Positions 1 through 10,460 are shown, numbered from the stretch's first letter. The stretch is 64,000 nt of DNA from Actinobacillus arthritidis (GCF_029774155.1 NZ_CP103833.1:1922001-1986000); one strand, 5' to 3'. The notes: a model not told the origin generated them from the letters alone. Translations and numbers: made by a program.

Positions 1-245
1 GAAGGTTTTTGATTTAAAACCTGATGATGTTGTTCGATAAATTGATAGACTAAATCATTAAAATGTCCGTAACGAATTGATGCACCGATGACGATTTGAT
101 CTGCATTTGCAAGTTTCTCGGCAAAATTGACCGCTTGGGCTTGTAATGAAATTAGTTCGACTTCGTGTTGTATTTCTTGTGCTAATTTGTCTGCGATACG
201 TTTGGTTTGACCGTCAGTCGTAAAATAGAGAATAAGTGTTTTCAT
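1..245 (-). CDS. hemG: HemG, menaquinone-dependent protoporphyrinogen IX dehydrogenase (5' part only)
   Basis: Only the first 81 codons are in the window; the gene runs off the left edge. The start is the ATG at 245, giving MKTLILYFTTDGQTKRIA, a flavodoxin-type FMN-binding start, followed by an IVIGASIRYGHFND segment typical of HemG. The enzyme oxidises protoporphyrinogen IX to protoporphyrin IX at the inner membrane, passing electrons to the quinone pool. It lies 32 bp downstream of trkH on the same strand. The order yigZ-trkH-hemG is the same as in E. coli, which supports the call over a generic flavodoxin. Confidence 0.85.
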   Translation of the reverse strand, partial: MKTLILYFTTDGQTKRIADKLAQEIQHEVELISLQAQAVNFAEKLANADQIVIGASIRYGHFNDLVYQFIEQHHQVLNQKP

Positions 246-277
246 TGATTTGTTCCATAATAGGCGACCATTGTCGC

Positions 278-1756
278 TTAGTCTTTCCAGAATACCGGAC
301 TTAAAATTACTAAGAGTGTAAATACTTCTAAACGTCCGCATACCATTGCGATCGTGAGTATCCATTTCGCACCATCTGGCACTTGGGTAAAGTTTGAGCT
401 AACACTACCTAATGCCGGGCCTAAATTATTTAGTGAAGCGACAACGGCATTAAAGGCATCAAAGGTTTCCATACCGAAGGCGATTGAACCGAGCCAGCAG
501 ACAATAAACACAAAGACATAAGCGGAGAAAAATGCCCAAATACCTTCTTCGATACGCTCTGAGAAAATATGTGACCCTAATTTAATCGGTTTTACGGAAT
601 TTGGGTGTACGAAACGGTGGATTTCTCGGTTTGCCTGTAAATATAACAACATTACTCGAATCACTTTCAATCCGCCTCCGGTAGAGCCTGCACAACCACC
701 AATAAAGGATGCCATCACTAATAATATCGGTAGGAACGATGGCCATTGGCTAAAATCATTCGTGGTAAAACCGGCTGTAGTTGAAATGGATACCGATTGA
801 AATAAGGCGTGTTGAAAGGTAATTTGCGAGTTCTCAAAATAGTTATAAGCCAACAGAATCAAAAAGCAAATGATAAATAGGCCTAATTGAATCACTGCAA
901 AAGAGCGAAATTCATAATCTTTCCAATACAATCGTTTAAAAATATTACCGGTTTGCTTGCTATTCTTATCTTTTAACTGATCGATTAAGGCAAAATGTAA
1001 TCCGAAGTTAATCGATGAAATTAGTAGAAACACCACGGTAATAATATTAATCACGGTGCTGTCAAAATAGCCCATACTGGCATCGTGAGTAGAAAATCCA
1101 CCGATAGCAATGGTAGCAAAACTGTGACAAATCGCATCAAACCAGCTCATTCCAGCCATTTTAAAGGCTAAGGCACATAAAACGGTCAGCGTAAAATAAA
1201 TTTGCCATAGCAGTTTAGAGATTTCTGCTATGCGAGGACGCATTTTTTGATCTTTTAACGGCCCCGGCATTTCCGCCCGATAGAGCTTACCTAAACCGAT
1301 TAATGGAATAATCGCAATCGCTAAGACGATGATTCCCATACCGCCCAACCATTGTAAAAACTGGCGATAAAATAAGATCGCTTTCGGGAGATTGTCTAAG
1401 CCAGTGATTACTGTTGCTCCAGTAGTGGTTAGCCCCGAAAAAGATTCAAAGATGGATTCGCTGAGATTGAGATTAGGGTGTTCTAAAATGATAAATGGAA
1501 CTGCCCCTAATGAGCCAAGTACCACCCAGAACAGCACGACAATTAAAAAACCTTCACGTGAACGGAGTTCATTTTTTTGGTGACGGCTAAACCACCAAAG
1601 CAATGTGCCTACACTAAAAGTCAGCAAAAAAGATTGCAGAAATTCTCGACCGCCACCATCGCCATAAATGAAGGCGACAAAAGCCGGAAGTAACATCGTG
1701 AAAGAGAAACTCATAATCAAGATGCCGACAATACGAATAATGGATAAAAATTGCAC
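278..1756 (-). CDS. trkH: TrkH, potassium uptake channel subunit
   Basis: This 492-residue polytopic inner-membrane protein is close to the E. coli TrkH length (483). It is the K+-translocating subunit of the Trk system, working with the cytoplasmic ring protein TrkA. The first selectivity-filter loop is visible as SGLTTTGATV around residues 107-116, and further glycine-rich pore loops follow (TIAIGGFST, STTAGFTT, SLNNLGPALG). The start is a GTG at 1756 preceded by a good TGAGG ribosome site. It is followed closely by hemG and preceded by yigZ, the E. coli gene order. Confidence 0.93.
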   Translation of the reverse strand: MQFLSIIRIVGILIMSFSFTMLLPAFVAFIYGDGGGREFLQSFLLTFSVGTLLWWFSRHQKNELRSREGFLIVVLFWVVLGSLGAVPFIILEHPNLNLSESIFESFSGLTTTGATVITGLDNLPKAILFYRQFLQWLGGMGIIVLAIAIIPLIGLGKLYRAEMPGPLKDQKMRPRIAEISKLLWQIYFTLTVLCALAFKMAGMSWFDAICHSFATIAIGGFSTHDASMGYFDSTVINIITVVFLLISSINFGLHFALIDQLKDKNSKQTGNIFKRLYWKDYEFRSFAVIQLGLFIICFLILLAYNYFENSQITFQHALFQSVSISTTAGFTTNDFSQWPSFLPILLVMASFIGGCAGSTGGGLKVIRVMLLYLQANREIHRFVHPNSVKPIKLGSHIFSERIEEGIWAFFSAYVFVFIVCWLGSIAFGMETFDAFNAVVASLNNLGPALGSVSSNFTQVPDGAKWILTIAMVCGRLEVFTLLVILSPVFWKD

Positions 1757-1843
1757 AAAAACCTCAGGTTAATTGGGATAGGCGATTTGTAAGCGGTTAA
1801 GTTTCGGTAGATTTTAGCAAAAAGTCACAGCGAATACATTGAA

Positions 1844-2470
1844 TTACTTTGCTTGCTCTGCTTCTTTGTTCTTTGTAAGCACAAGTTTCCCAGCAAAACG
1901 TTGAGTAATTTGTTGGGTAAATGGAGCAAGTTCTGCAGGGTTAATGGCTAGCGTGACTTTAATTTTATCGCTAAATTGTTGATCGAGCGTCAAAATATCG
2001 TATTCGTTTATCATATGTTGTAAGCTATTAAACTGGTCGTATTCACAGACCAAGCAAAAATTCTGACGCAAGACTTTTCGCTGTTTTTCCAGTTGTAATA
2101 ATGCTTGTTGCACACCTCCGCCATAGGCTTTGACTAAACCGCCTGTACCTAATAGCACACCGCCATAATAACGCACGACAACCGCAGTAATTTCACCTAG
2201 CCCGGAGCCGAGTAAATAATTTAGCATCGGTTTACCTGCTGTTCCCGACGGTTCACCGTCATCGGAAAAACCGTATTGTTGAGAATCATTCGGGGTACTG
2301 GCAACAGTTGCCCAGCACCAATGGCGAGCCTGAGGATGTAGCGTTTTGATTTCTGCTACAAACGCTTTTGCTTGTTCTATGCCATCAGTATGGGCAAGAT
2401 AAGTGAGAAAGCGACTTTTTTTGATCTCTTCTTCAAAAATAACCGTTTTTTGAGGGATAAAATATTCCAT
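1844..2470 (-). CDS. yigZ: YigZ / IMPACT family protein
   Basis: The product is about 208 residues with the UPF0029/IMPACT N-terminal domain. Recognisable stretches are EEIKKSRFLTYLAHTDG near the start and VVVRYYGGVLLGTGGLVKAY near residue 115, followed by a small C-terminal domain. The biochemical role in bacteria is not settled. I prefer the ATG at 2470 (MEYFIPQ) over an upstream TTG at 2482, because it aligns with the E. coli start. It precedes trkH on the same strand, 87 bp away, with an uptake-signal-like AAGCGGT in the gap. Confidence 0.88.
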   Translation of the reverse strand: MEYFIPQKTVIFEEEIKKSRFLTYLAHTDGIEQAKAFVAEIKTLHPQARHWCWATVASTPNDSQQYGFSDDGEPSGTAGKPMLNYLLGSGLGEITAVVVRYYGGVLLGTGGLVKAYGGGVQQALLQLEKQRKVLRQNFCLVCEYDQFNSLQHMINEYDILTLDQQFSDKIKVTLAINPAELAPFTQQITQRFAGKLVLTKNKEAEQAK

Positions 2471-2634
2471 AAACTTAGCCAACGAATGTATAAATTAATG
2501 ATCATACCTGAATTTGGAGAAATTTGGCGAAAACAGACCGCTTATGTATAAAAAATGGAGAAAAAAGTTGCATATATTGTACAAAAAAGTATATCTTCAA
2601 GGAGCAAATACAATTCTATTTTGAGGGGGTCTCT

Positions 2635-3585
2635 ATGAAAATATCTTATAAACTTTCCCTTTTAGCCGGTTTATTGCTTACAGGGATTGTTCACGCAGAA
2701 CAAACCACACTTAAATTAGGTACCGGTAGTGATAGCGGACTTTATTTCGTCACCGGTAATGCGATCTGCCAATTTGTCAATCGCGGCGAAAATCACACCG
2801 CTTGTAAAGCCTTAGCCAGCGATGCTTCGGTCGATAATCTGAATAAAATTGCCAATGGTCAGTTAGAAATGGGGATTGTGCAGTCGGATTGGCAATATCA
2901 CGCTTACCATGGCACAAACTCGTTTGAAGGTAAAAAGAACGATAAATTGCGTGCGATTTTTTCAATTTATCCTGAACCGTTTACCTTAGTCGTACGCAAT
3001 GATTCCGTTATTCAATCGGTCGATGATTTGCAAGGTAAAAAAGTCAATGTCGGTGTAGATGGTTCCGGCACTCAGGCAACGATGAATGTGTTACTCAAAA
3101 CCAAAGGTTGGACGGAAGCGAATTTTAAAGAAGCGTTAAAACTCACGCCAGCTGAAATGGGTAAAGCGTTGTGCGAAAAAGATGTGGATGCGATTAGTTA
3201 TAATGTCGGTCACCCGAATGCCGCACTCAAAGAAACGGCCAATAGTTGTGATATTCGCTTGATTCCGGTTGCTGATGATGTGGTTAACAAATTAGTGGCG
3301 GAGCAAGGTTATTATGCGAAAGCGACTATCCCGGCTAAAGTTTATAAAAATGTTGAACAAGCGGTCGATTCTTTCGGGGTTTATGCAACCTTAGTCACTT
3401 CCAGCGATATGAGTGAGGAACAGGTTTACCGAGTGGTGAAAGCGGTATTTGAAAACTTCGATCGCTTCAAAAAATCACATCCGGCATTTGCTCATTTATC
3501 CGAAACGGAAATGGTCAAAAATGCCCTCTCCGCTCCGCTCCATTCCGGTGCAGTAAAATATTATAAAGAGCGTGGTTGGTTGTAA
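2635..3585 (+). CDS. TAXI-family TRAP transporter periplasmic receptor
   Basis: The 316-residue product begins with a Sec signal peptide ending near HAEQ. The mature start KLGTGSDSGLYFVTGNAICQ is characteristic of TAXI solute receptors (NMT1/THI5-like fold). Residues LRAIFSIYPEPFTLVVR and VNVGVDGSGTQATMNVL are typical family segments. Such proteins capture a small organic solute in the periplasm for a fused TRAP permease; the substrate is unknown. No TRAP permease lies nearby, so the partner must be elsewhere or missing. The ATG at 2635 follows a strong GAGGGGG ribosome site, so the 37-residue upstream extension of the frame is not needed. Confidence 0.87.
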   Translation: MKISYKLSLLAGLLLTGIVHAEQTTLKLGTGSDSGLYFVTGNAICQFVNRGENHTACKALASDASVDNLNKIANGQLEMGIVQSDWQYHAYHGTNSFEGKKNDKLRAIFSIYPEPFTLVVRNDSVIQSVDDLQGKKVNVGVDGSGTQATMNVLLKTKGWTEANFKEALKLTPAEMGKALCEKDVDAISYNVGHPNAALKETANSCDIRLIPVADDVVNKLVAEQGYYAKATIPAKVYKNVEQAVDSFGVYATLVTSSDMSEEQVYRVVKAVFENFDRFKKSHPAFAHLSETEMVKNALSAPLHSGAVKYYKERGWL

Positions 3586-3614
3586 GTTGATACAGGATAA
3601 ACCGTATTGATGAT

Positions 3615-3649
3615 GGCACTCATCTTTTAATGAGTGCCTTTATTTTTCA
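3615..3649 (+). terminator. Rho-independent terminator after the TAXI receptor
   Basis: A perfect 9-bp stem (GGCACTCAT / ATGAGTGCC) at 3615-3638 is followed by TTTATTTTT. It closes the single-gene TAXI transcript. Confidence 0.85.
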
Positions 3650-3799
3650 TATATCAATCAATTACCAGCATCTGTCGGGGGACAGGGCTATCTTCTGTGC
3701 AATCCGTGTTTTCTGTGGTTAAAAATATTTCGCACAAAATACAGCTGTCGTATTTCTTCTGTTACAATTCCATTATCCATTCACTTATCAACAAAAATC

Positions 3800-4750
3800 A
3801 TGTCAAAACTTAATATTATTTTTGCCGGCACACCTGATTTTGCCGCACAACACTTACAAGCGTTATTAGATTCAGAACATAATGTGATTGCGGTTTATAC
3901 CCAACCGGACAAACCTGCCGGCAGAGGCAAAAAGTTGCAAGCTAGCCCGGTTAAACAATTAGCCGAACAACATAACATTCCGGTATATCAACCAAAATCC
4001 TTGCGTAAGGAAGAAGCACAAGCGGAATTAAAAGCACTAAATGCCGATGTGATGGTCGTGGTGGCTTACGGTTTAATCTTACCGGAAGCAGTACTGAATG
4101 CTCCGAAATACGGTTGTTTAAATGTGCATGGTTCGCTGTTACCTCGCTGGCGTGGTGCGGCACCGATTCAACGTTCGATTTGGGCGGGCGATCAGGAAAC
4201 CGGCGTGACCATTATGCAAATGGATATCGGCTTAGATACCGGTGATATGTTACATAAAGTTACCACACCGATTGCCACAGACGAAACCTCCGCTTCGTTA
4301 TATGCCAAATTAGCCGAACTTGCACCGCCGGCATTATTAGAGGTGTTAAACGGTTTAGAAAGCCAAACGTTTAAAGCGGAAAAACAAGATGAAGCGCTTT
4401 CCAACTATGCGGAAAAACTCTCAAAAGAAGAAGCAAAATTAGACTGGAATTTGACCGCTTGTCAGCTGGAACGCAATATTCGAGCGTTTAACCCATGGCC
4501 GATTAGTTTCCTCACATTAGAGGTGGACGGCGTAGAACAAAGCGTGAAAGTGTATCAAGCAAATGTGTTACCGCATCAAGCTAAGGTCGCCGGTACGGTA
4601 TTACAAGCGGATAAAAACGGTATTCAAATTGCAACACAAGACGGCGTGCTAAATATCACGCAATTGCAACCTTCCGGTAAAAAACCGATGTCCGTGCAAG
4701 ATTTCCTTAACGGACGTGCCAATTGGTTTGCAGTAGGCAAACAACTCTAA
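3800..4750 (+). CDS. fmt: Fmt, methionyl-tRNA formyltransferase
   Basis: The 316-residue enzyme transfers the formyl group from 10-formyl-THF to initiator Met-tRNA. The N-terminal hydrolase domain carries FAGTPDFAA at residues 8-16 and the catalytic [19 protein letters not shown] region at about 106-124 (Asn108, His110). Asp146 lies in MDIGLDTGD, and a C-terminal OB-fold tRNA-binding domain follows. The length matches E. coli (315). The usual partner def is not upstream here; the TAXI gene is. The start ATG at 3800 gives the conserved LNIIFAGTP opening. Confidence 0.95.
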   Translation: MSKLNIIFAGTPDFAAQHLQALLDSEHNVIAVYTQPDKPAGRGKKLQASPVKQLAEQHNIPVYQPKSLRKEEAQAELKALNADVMVVVAYGLILPEAVLNAPKYGCLNVHGSLLPRWRGAAPIQRSIWAGDQETGVTIMQMDIGLDTGDMLHKVTTPIATDETSASLYAKLAELAPPALLEVLNGLESQTFKAEKQDEALSNYAEKLSKEEAKLDWNLTACQLERNIRAFNPWPISFLTLEVDGVEQSVKVYQANVLPHQAKVAGTVLQADKNGIQIATQDGVLNITQLQPSGKKPMSVQDFLNGRANWFAVGKQL

Positions 4751-4773
4751 AAATATAAAAACTCTCTGATACT

Positions 4774-4827
4774 GGAAAACATAACGCACACACTTAGCAT
4801 AATTATTCCATTAGCGTTGTGTTTTCC
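4774..4827. repeat. Imperfect inverted repeat between fmt and modF
   Basis: The arms GGAAAACATAACGC (4774-4787) and GCGTTGTGTTTTCC (4814-4827) pair with one mismatch across a 26-nt loop. It could end fmt transcription or regulate the modF-like gene, which starts 20 bp later. There is no U-tract, so I do not call it a terminator. Confidence 0.45.
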
Positions 4828-4846
4828 GTCATAACAGGAACACAAT

Positions 4847-6303
4847 ATGCCAAACATCAACATCCATAACGCCTTATTTTCCCTTGCTCAACACAATAAA
4901 CTGTCGATTGAATCACTGGAAATCAATACTCACGATTTTTGGGTAATTGTTGGCGGTAACGGTTCGGGTAAAACCGCCTTCGCCCAAGCACTACACCATT
5001 CACTTTCGTTATATTCGGGTGAATACCAAAACAGCTTCCAACATATCGCTTTACTTTCCTTCGAGCGACAACAAAAAATCATCGAGCAAATCTTTAAACA
5101 CCGTAACAACGATATGGTTTCACCGGATGATTTCGGTTTAACCGCCCGTCAAATTATCTTAAACGGTAGCGAAAAAACGCAATTATGCGAGGAATATGCG
5201 CGAAATTACGCATTCAACCGTTATTAGATCGCCCGTTTATTCAGCTCTCGACCGGCGAAAGCCGCAAAGTATTATTTTGCCAAATGTTGGTTAGTGAACC
5301 GGATTTATTGATTCTAGATGAGCCTTTCGAAGGGTTAGACCAAGCCTCGGTCGCTTATTGGCAAGACGTTATGGCACAGCTCGGCAAGCAAATGGCGGTG
5401 GTACTGATTTCCAACCGTTTTAATGATATTCCCGACTGTGCTACGCATATTGCCTTATTGGATAATCTGCAATTGATTTTACAAGGCGAACGCCAAGCGA
5501 TTGAAGAACAAGCGGTCTATTCTCAGCTAAAATTTGCAGAACAAAATGTGAATGCACCGTTGCCGGACAGTGCCGCACCGCTGATTCAGCTCCCACCGAA
5601 TACCAATCCGTTCGAACTGAAAAACGTGATGATTCGTTACGGCGAAAAAACCATTATTGATGATCTAACTTGGACAGTTGCCCCCAAACAACATTGGTGG
5701 ATTAAAGGCCCGAACGGGGCAGGGAAATCAACCTTGCTTTCGATTATTACCGGTGACCATCCGCAAGCCTATGCTAATTACGTACATTTATTCGGACGTC
5801 AGCGTGGCTCCGGTGAAACAATTTGGGATATAAAGAAAAATATCGGCTATGTGAGCGACCAGTTACATATGGATTATCGGGTGAATTGCTCTGCGTTAGA
5901 CGTGATTTTATCCGGTTTTTTTGATTCGATCGGTGTTTACCAACAAGTGCCGAGTGCTTTACAGCTCAAAGCAATGGAATGGCTGGAACGCTTGCATTTA
6001 GCCAATCTGGCTAAAAAACCGTTCCGTTCACTTTCGTGGGGACAACAACGGTTATTATTGATTACTCGAGCTATGGTAAAACATCCGCCGATTTTGATTT
6101 TAGACGAACCGCCGCAAGGCTTGGACGGCGTAAACCGCAAACTGGTTAAGCAGTTTATCGAACAACTCGTGATGAACAGCCAAACCCAGTTGCTATTTGT
6201 GTCGCATCAAGATGCGGACGCCCCAAATTGCATCACGCATTTATTTGAGTTTGTTCCGCAAGAGAATGGTGGTTATCGCTACGTACAGACGGCGTTAAAT
6301 TAG
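4847..6303 (+). CDS. modF: ModF-like twin ABC ATPase (frameshifted here)
   Basis: Two ATPase cassettes lie in one polypeptide of about 485 residues, as in E. coli ModF. The first has Walker A GGNGSGKT near residue 40, signature LSTGES and Walker B LLILDEPFEGLD. The second has [11 protein letters not shown], signature LSWGQQR and ILILDEPPQGLDG. No membrane segments are present. The frame breaks near 5199-5204: 4847-5227 reads EEYAR then stops, while the correct continuation KLRIQPLLDRPF is in the next frame. Restoring one G (GCGGCG for the observed GCGCG) joins them. No modABC or modE lies alongside, so a link to molybdate is only by homology. In A. pleuropneumoniae, as I recall it, modF borders the capsule export genes, as here. 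Confidence 0.85.
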
Positions 6304-6321
6304 GTTTTTAACCTTTAAAGG

Positions 6322-6488
6322 AAATCCCCCTCTTTAGTAAAGAGGGGTTAGGGGAGATTTGTCAATAGAGATATGAAATTGAATAGAACTTCATTTTTTA
6401 TATTTATAAAAGCGTTAATTAGCATATTTCTTCGCTAATTCATTCTGTCAAATCTCCCCCTGCCCCTCTTTGCTAAAGAGGGGAGATG
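6322..6488. repeat. Paired inverted-repeat element (copy 1)
   Basis: Two inverted arms of about 41 bp (6322-6364 and 6446-6486) flank an AT-rich core of about 80 bp. Each arm itself contains a small hairpin (CCCCTCTTTAGTAAAGAGGGG type) followed by GGGGAGATTTG. A diverged second copy lies at 44902-45017. The element sits between the converging modF and cpxA genes and could act as a bidirectional terminator. It has no coding capacity and resembles a dispersed MITE- or REP-like repeat. Confidence 0.8.
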
Positions 6489-6499
6489 TGCGTGGGCTA

Positions 6500-7150
6500 T
6501 TAAAGTGTTGAGTTATAGAACTTATAAGCCTCGTCCATATTCTCAAATTTATACATAATCCCTTTATCAAGCACCATGGCATTATCACAATATTCTTTCA
6601 TCGCAGATGGGCTATGTGAAACCAAAATAATCGAACGATCTTTACGTTTTTCAAATAATTCATACTTACATTTTGCCGCAAAACGAGAGTCACCTACCGC
6701 AATCACTTCATCAATTAAGTAGCAATCAAACTCAACTGACAGCGATAAAGCAAAAGCAAGACGTGCTTTCATACCGGAGGAGTATTTCTTAACCGGCTCA
6801 TATAAATAATCACCTAATTCAGAAAATTCTTCGGTAAATGCTTTCACATAGTCAATATCCGCATTGTAGATACGACAAATAAAGCGTAAATTGTCCATAC
6901 CGGTTAAACTACCTTGGAACGCACCGCTAAAGGCAAGTGGCCAAGAGATTGACATTTGTCGCTCGATAGTGCCGGTCGTTGGTGGCTCAACACCACTTAA
7001 CAAACGGATTAGAGTTGATTTCCCTGCACCGTTTCGCCCTAAAATACCGATTTTTTCGCCCTTTTTCAGCTCAAAATTAATATCTTGCAAAACAGTCTTT
7101 TTACCGCTTCGAGTATAGTAATCTTTACTCACATTTTGTACGCTAATCAT
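6500..7150 (-). CDS. cpxA: CpxA, capsule export ABC ATPase
   Basis: The 216-residue protein belongs to the KpsT/BexA/CtrD family and powers ATP-driven export of capsular polysaccharide. Walker A ([12 protein letters not shown]) is at residues 35-46, the signature is [17 protein letters not shown], and Walker B is [12 protein letters not shown] followed by LVSHSPSAM (H-loop). Its start overlaps the cpxB stop by 4 bp, so it is the last gene of the cpxDCBA operon. Confidence 0.94.
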   Translation of the reverse strand: MISVQNVSKDYYTRSGKKTVLQDINFELKKGEKIGILGRNGAGKSTLIRLLSGVEPPTTGTIERQMSISWPLAFSGAFQGSLTGMDNLRFICRIYNADIDYVKAFTEEFSELGDYLYEPVKKYSSGMKARLAFALSLSVEFDCYLIDEVIAVGDSRFAAKCKYELFEKRKDRSIILVSHSPSAMKEYCDNAMVLDKGIMYKFENMDEAYKFYNSTL

Positions 7151-7944
7151 TGTGGTTCGATGCCTTTACTAAAGTTATTGACCATTATTAAGCCGAAGAA
7201 CAACATAACTAAATCACAAATCACTAAGTAACTAATACTTTCATAAGTCGTCACACTATCGCCGAAATAACCGTGACGAAACATTTCCGTACCGTGGATC
7301 ATAGGCAATAAAGTTGCATATTGTTGTGCTTGACTTGGAAGGGCGTGAACAAAGAAAAACACCCCTGAAATCGGTAAAAGTACAAAACTTAATGTTCCCC
7401 ATAATTTGCCGAAAGCATCAAATTTTTGTGCAATAGAACAGATAATTAGCCCAAGCCCTAAAGCAAAAAATGCCATTAATACCCAAGCCATCACCATATA
7501 GAACACATCTTTTGGCATTTCAATCCAACCGATCAGGATTAAGAATGCCATAATAATAATTTGGGCAATCGTTGCACCGGCTACTTCGAGTATTACACGA
7601 GCCAACAACGTATCTAATACTCGTACATTACGATGGTACAATAAACTCAAATTACCGGAAATTGCTCCGATAGTACGATTTGATGCGTTACGCCACATCA
7701 TCGCCATCGGATAACCGCTGATAACAAACGCAATCATATTCAGGTCGGAAACCCGATCCGCTCGAATAAACTTCCACATTAATACAATCAGGAAAGTTAA
7801 TAAGAGTGGTTCAACAAATAACCATAGAAAGCCTAAATTCTGCCGACCATAACGCGTAATAATTTCTCTCATAAGCAATGCCCCGAGGACTCGTCCTTGA
7901 ATCATCAGCGATTGGCGAAAAGTTGTTTGATCACCGTATTGCAT
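7147..7944 (-). CDS. cpxB: CpxB, capsule export inner-membrane permease
   Basis: This 265-residue ABC-2 type permease (KpsM/BexB/CtrC family) has about six membrane segments. It opens with a cytoplasmic stretch ([23 protein letters not shown]), the family hallmark. With CpxA it forms the inner-membrane transporter. It overlaps cpxA by 4 bp and touches cpxC at 7944, which indicates translational coupling. Confidence 0.94.
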   Translation of the reverse strand: MQYGDQTTFRQSLMIQGRVLGALLMREIITRYGRQNLGFLWLFVEPLLLTFLIVLMWKFIRADRVSDLNMIAFVISGYPMAMMWRNASNRTIGAISGNLSLLYHRNVRVLDTLLARVILEVAGATIAQIIIMAFLILIGWIEMPKDVFYMVMAWVLMAFFALGLGLIICSIAQKFDAFGKLWGTLSFVLLPISGVFFFVHALPSQAQQYATLLPMIHGTEMFRHGYFGDSVTTYESISYLVICDLVMLFFGLIMVNNFSKGIEPQ

Positions 7945-9102
7945 TAGTTTTTATGCTCTCTCACACTTGCAAGTAATAAACTTAACACACCATAAAGCAT
8001 TAAACCGATAAAGAAAGTCGCTAAAATATTATATAAGCGATAAGGTTCTTCCGCCCAATCCGGTTTGCTTGGCTTACTGATAACTTCTAAATAGAGTTGC
8101 TGGCGATCCGCCTCATTTTTAGTATTTTGCAATGAGGTTAACGCCGCAGTTAATTGCTGTTGTGCTAATTCGTTAGCAAGCACTAAACGTTGATAATCAG
8201 CGGTTTGGGTCGCAATCGAACTGCTATTGTTACCGGAAAGCTGTTTTGACTGTTGTTCAATTTCAGCTTTTAAACTTTTTTGACGCATTTGTAATGCTTC
8301 AACCTGAGGATTATCTGGCGTAATAGAAAGTAATTGTGCTAACTGGGTTTCAACACGAATTAACTCACTTTTCAAACTTGAGATTAAAGAAAGTTGCACA
8401 CCGGATTGTGCCGGTAAATCAAAAATTTTATTTTTGATACGGTATTTACTTAATGCACTAGCGGTCGAATTTACATTTTTTTCTGCATCTTTTACCGCTT
8501 GTTCCGCAAATGAAATGGTATCTTTCCTTGCACGTTCATTTAGGCGGTTAATTAATGTTTCGCCCCTCTAGGAGTAATTTTTCATTAATTTTTTGACCTT
8601 CTTCCGCATTAAATGCTCGAATACGTAAACTGGCAATACCGGAAACAGAATCAAAACTGACATTCAAACGATCACGAAAATATTTATAAAACGCCTCTTT
8701 ACTGTCATTGAAACCGAAGCCGTTAAAACGAGCGATAATATCGCCTTGGTTTTCATAATATTCTCGAATCGGTAATTCATTCAGTAATTGGTCAAGAGCA
8801 GTACGAGAACGCATATATTCTTGTACGGTATAAGTATCGTCCTGTGAACGAGCAAAGCCTGAGCCTTGTAATAAAGCACCAACACCGGTCAAAGAAGATT
8901 GATTTTTCGGCGATCTCACCACAAAACTGGATTCCGAAATATAAACATCAGAAGCAATTGAACCAAAATAAAACACGGATAATGCAGTAGGAATAATTAC
9001 AGTTATCCAAAGCAATGGGTTAATTTTCTTTAATCCGCTTTTTTTCTTTTTGATCGATTGTTGCGGTTTCTCTGTCGGTTTTACTTCAATAGTGGTTTCC
9101 AT
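7944..9102 (-). CDS. cpxC: CpxC, capsule export periplasmic/inner-membrane adaptor (frameshifted here)
   Basis: This is a KpsE/BexC/CtrB-type polysaccharide co-polymerase. It has an N-terminal membrane segment (PLLWITVIIPTALSVFYFGS), a periplasmic coiled-coil domain, and a C-terminal membrane helix near LYNILATFFIGLMLYGVLSLL. It bridges the CpxAB transporter to outer-membrane CpxD. The frame breaks at about 8563-8566. The upper frame ends in LLLEGRNIN, but GEGETLINRLNERARKD-type sequence continues in the next frame and runs open to 7944. One extra G in a GGG run explains the break. Restored length is about 386 residues, normal for the family. Confidence 0.88.
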
Positions 9103-9127
9103 TTTTTATCCTTATCAATTCAATTTA

Positions 9128-10309
9128 TTAATATGCACGAATAGTATTGGTTGTGCTGGTAATCGGCGAAGTAATCGAGAAAATCATTCTTAAGAATTTT
9201 TGAAATTCAGACAATGGTGCATTTGAAACATACACAATATCTTTATCTTGAATTGGGAAACGTTGCATTAAAAATAGAGAACGAGGTTCAAGTAAGTTGA
9301 CTTGATATACGGTCGGTACATCCATTCCTACTCCATAGCCTTTTGCTTCCCACTGCATTTGTTGTTCCATATCTAACTGAGAAAAAGGAACATAACGGAA
9401 CACGAAGACACCTCTCGGATCCGAACGATTATCAAGTAAACCGCCCATTTTACCGATAGCTTCAGCAAGCGTAATCCCTTTGCTGGAGAACTTCATTTGT
9501 TGGTTATTACCCACAGCCCCTAAACCCGTAAATTTATATGGGGTATTTAAAAGTGATACCACATCACCGGCACGTAATGTAATATTTTGATAAGGGTTTG
9601 CGATAAGCGTTTCAAACGCTAGGGTTTTTACTTGATTATCACGAGTAAGTCGCACGGTGACATCTTCAATATTTTCCGTTGTGCCACCAATTGCCGCTAC
9701 TGCATCTAATACACGCTCATTGTTTGCCGTTAACGGCATACGCACGGTACTACCTTGGCGGATAACCGTCACATCGGCAGAATTATTATTGGCAATTTTG
9801 ACTAATACTTGAGGTTGGTTTGCTTTGCGTTTTAATGCTGAGGTAATTTGAGCTTGAATCGCTTCCGGTGTTTTTCCAGCTACACGGATATTACCGACAA
9901 ATGGCACATTGATTGTCCCATTTTGGTTAACCATTTGTGGCGGAAGTTGGGTCAAATGCCCACTACCTTGTCCTTCGGAACTAAAAGTACCGCCAAATAA
10001 TACTGCCGGCGGAGCTTCCCAAATAGAAATTTCAAGGACATCACCGATATTTGCAGAACCTGAATAATTAGCTCCACCAGCGGTTTCTGAAAAGCCGGAG
10101 AATAATTGACTTTGCTGAGATTGATATAATTGTTGGACTAACCCATTATTTAATTCTACAACATTAACTTCCGGTAATGATTGAGCTGAATTTTGGGAGT
10201 TTGCTTCTAAGATCGCACTATGGCTAGGACCTGAAGTGGGGAGGTTTGAACAGGAAGATAAAAAAGGAAACAGTAATATAGTTGTAAATAGTGCTTTATT
10301 ATTCATCAT
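9128..10309 (-). CDS. cpxD: CpxD, outer-membrane polysaccharide export lipoprotein
   Basis: The 393-residue protein of the OPX/Wza family (BexD/CtrA-like) forms the outer-membrane channel for capsule export. A lipoprotein signal ends in FLSSC with the lipidated Cys at about residue 20. The polysaccharide export motif GDVLEISIWEAPP is near residue 88, followed by SLBB-type repeats (GNIRVAGKTPEAIQAQI; RAGDVVSLLNTPYKFTGLGAVG). It is the first gene of cpxDCBA, and the divergent promoter region lies upstream. Confidence 0.94.
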   Translation of the reverse strand: MMNNKALFTTILLFPFLSSCSNLPTSGPSHSAILEANSQNSAQSLPEVNVVELNNGLVQQLYQSQQSQLFSGFSETAGGANYSGSANIGDVLEISIWEAPPAVLFGGTFSSEGQGSGHLTQLPPQMVNQNGTINVPFVGNIRVAGKTPEAIQAQITSALKRKANQPQVLVKIANNNSADVTVIRQGSTVRMPLTANNERVLDAVAAIGGTTENIEDVTVRLTRDNQVKTLAFETLIANPYQNITLRAGDVVSLLNTPYKFTGLGAVGNNQQMKFSSKGITLAEAIGKMGGLLDNRSDPRGVFVFRYVPFSQLDMEQQMQWEAKGYGVGMDVPTVYQVNLLEPRSLFLMQRFPIQDKDIVYVSNAPLSEFQKFLRMIFSITSPITSTTNTIRAY

Positions 10310-10460
10310 GATGTATACTTTTAGTAACTTATTTGGATGATTTATTATATATTACGTTAACTGAGTTTGTGAACTTTTATTCACTTATACACTTTGTCGT
10401 TGTAGTAGTAACTTACTTTATTATTAAACTATAAACTAATTAAATAATGGAATGAATTAT
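10310..10460. promoter_or_regulatory. Divergent promoter region between capsule export and synthesis genes
   Basis: This very AT-rich 151-bp gap separates cpxD (minus) from the capsule synthase gene (plus), so it must carry promoters for both operons. I find no RfaH ops element (GGCGGTAG) and no clear single best promoter. TATATATTACGTTAACTG-type sequence near 10345 offers several possible -10 boxes. Confidence 0.55.

Noticed and set aside
2524..2634. N-terminal extension of the TAXI receptor from 2524
   Set aside because: It would bury the signal peptide, and the internal ATG at 2635 has a much better ribosome site.
4774..4827. ModE operator upstream of modF
   Set aside because: The dyad lacks the TATA-rich half-sites of ModE boxes, and no modE or modABC genes are nearby.
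10310..10460. RfaH ops/JUMPstart element before the capsule genes
   Set aside because: No GGCGGTAG-type sequence is present.
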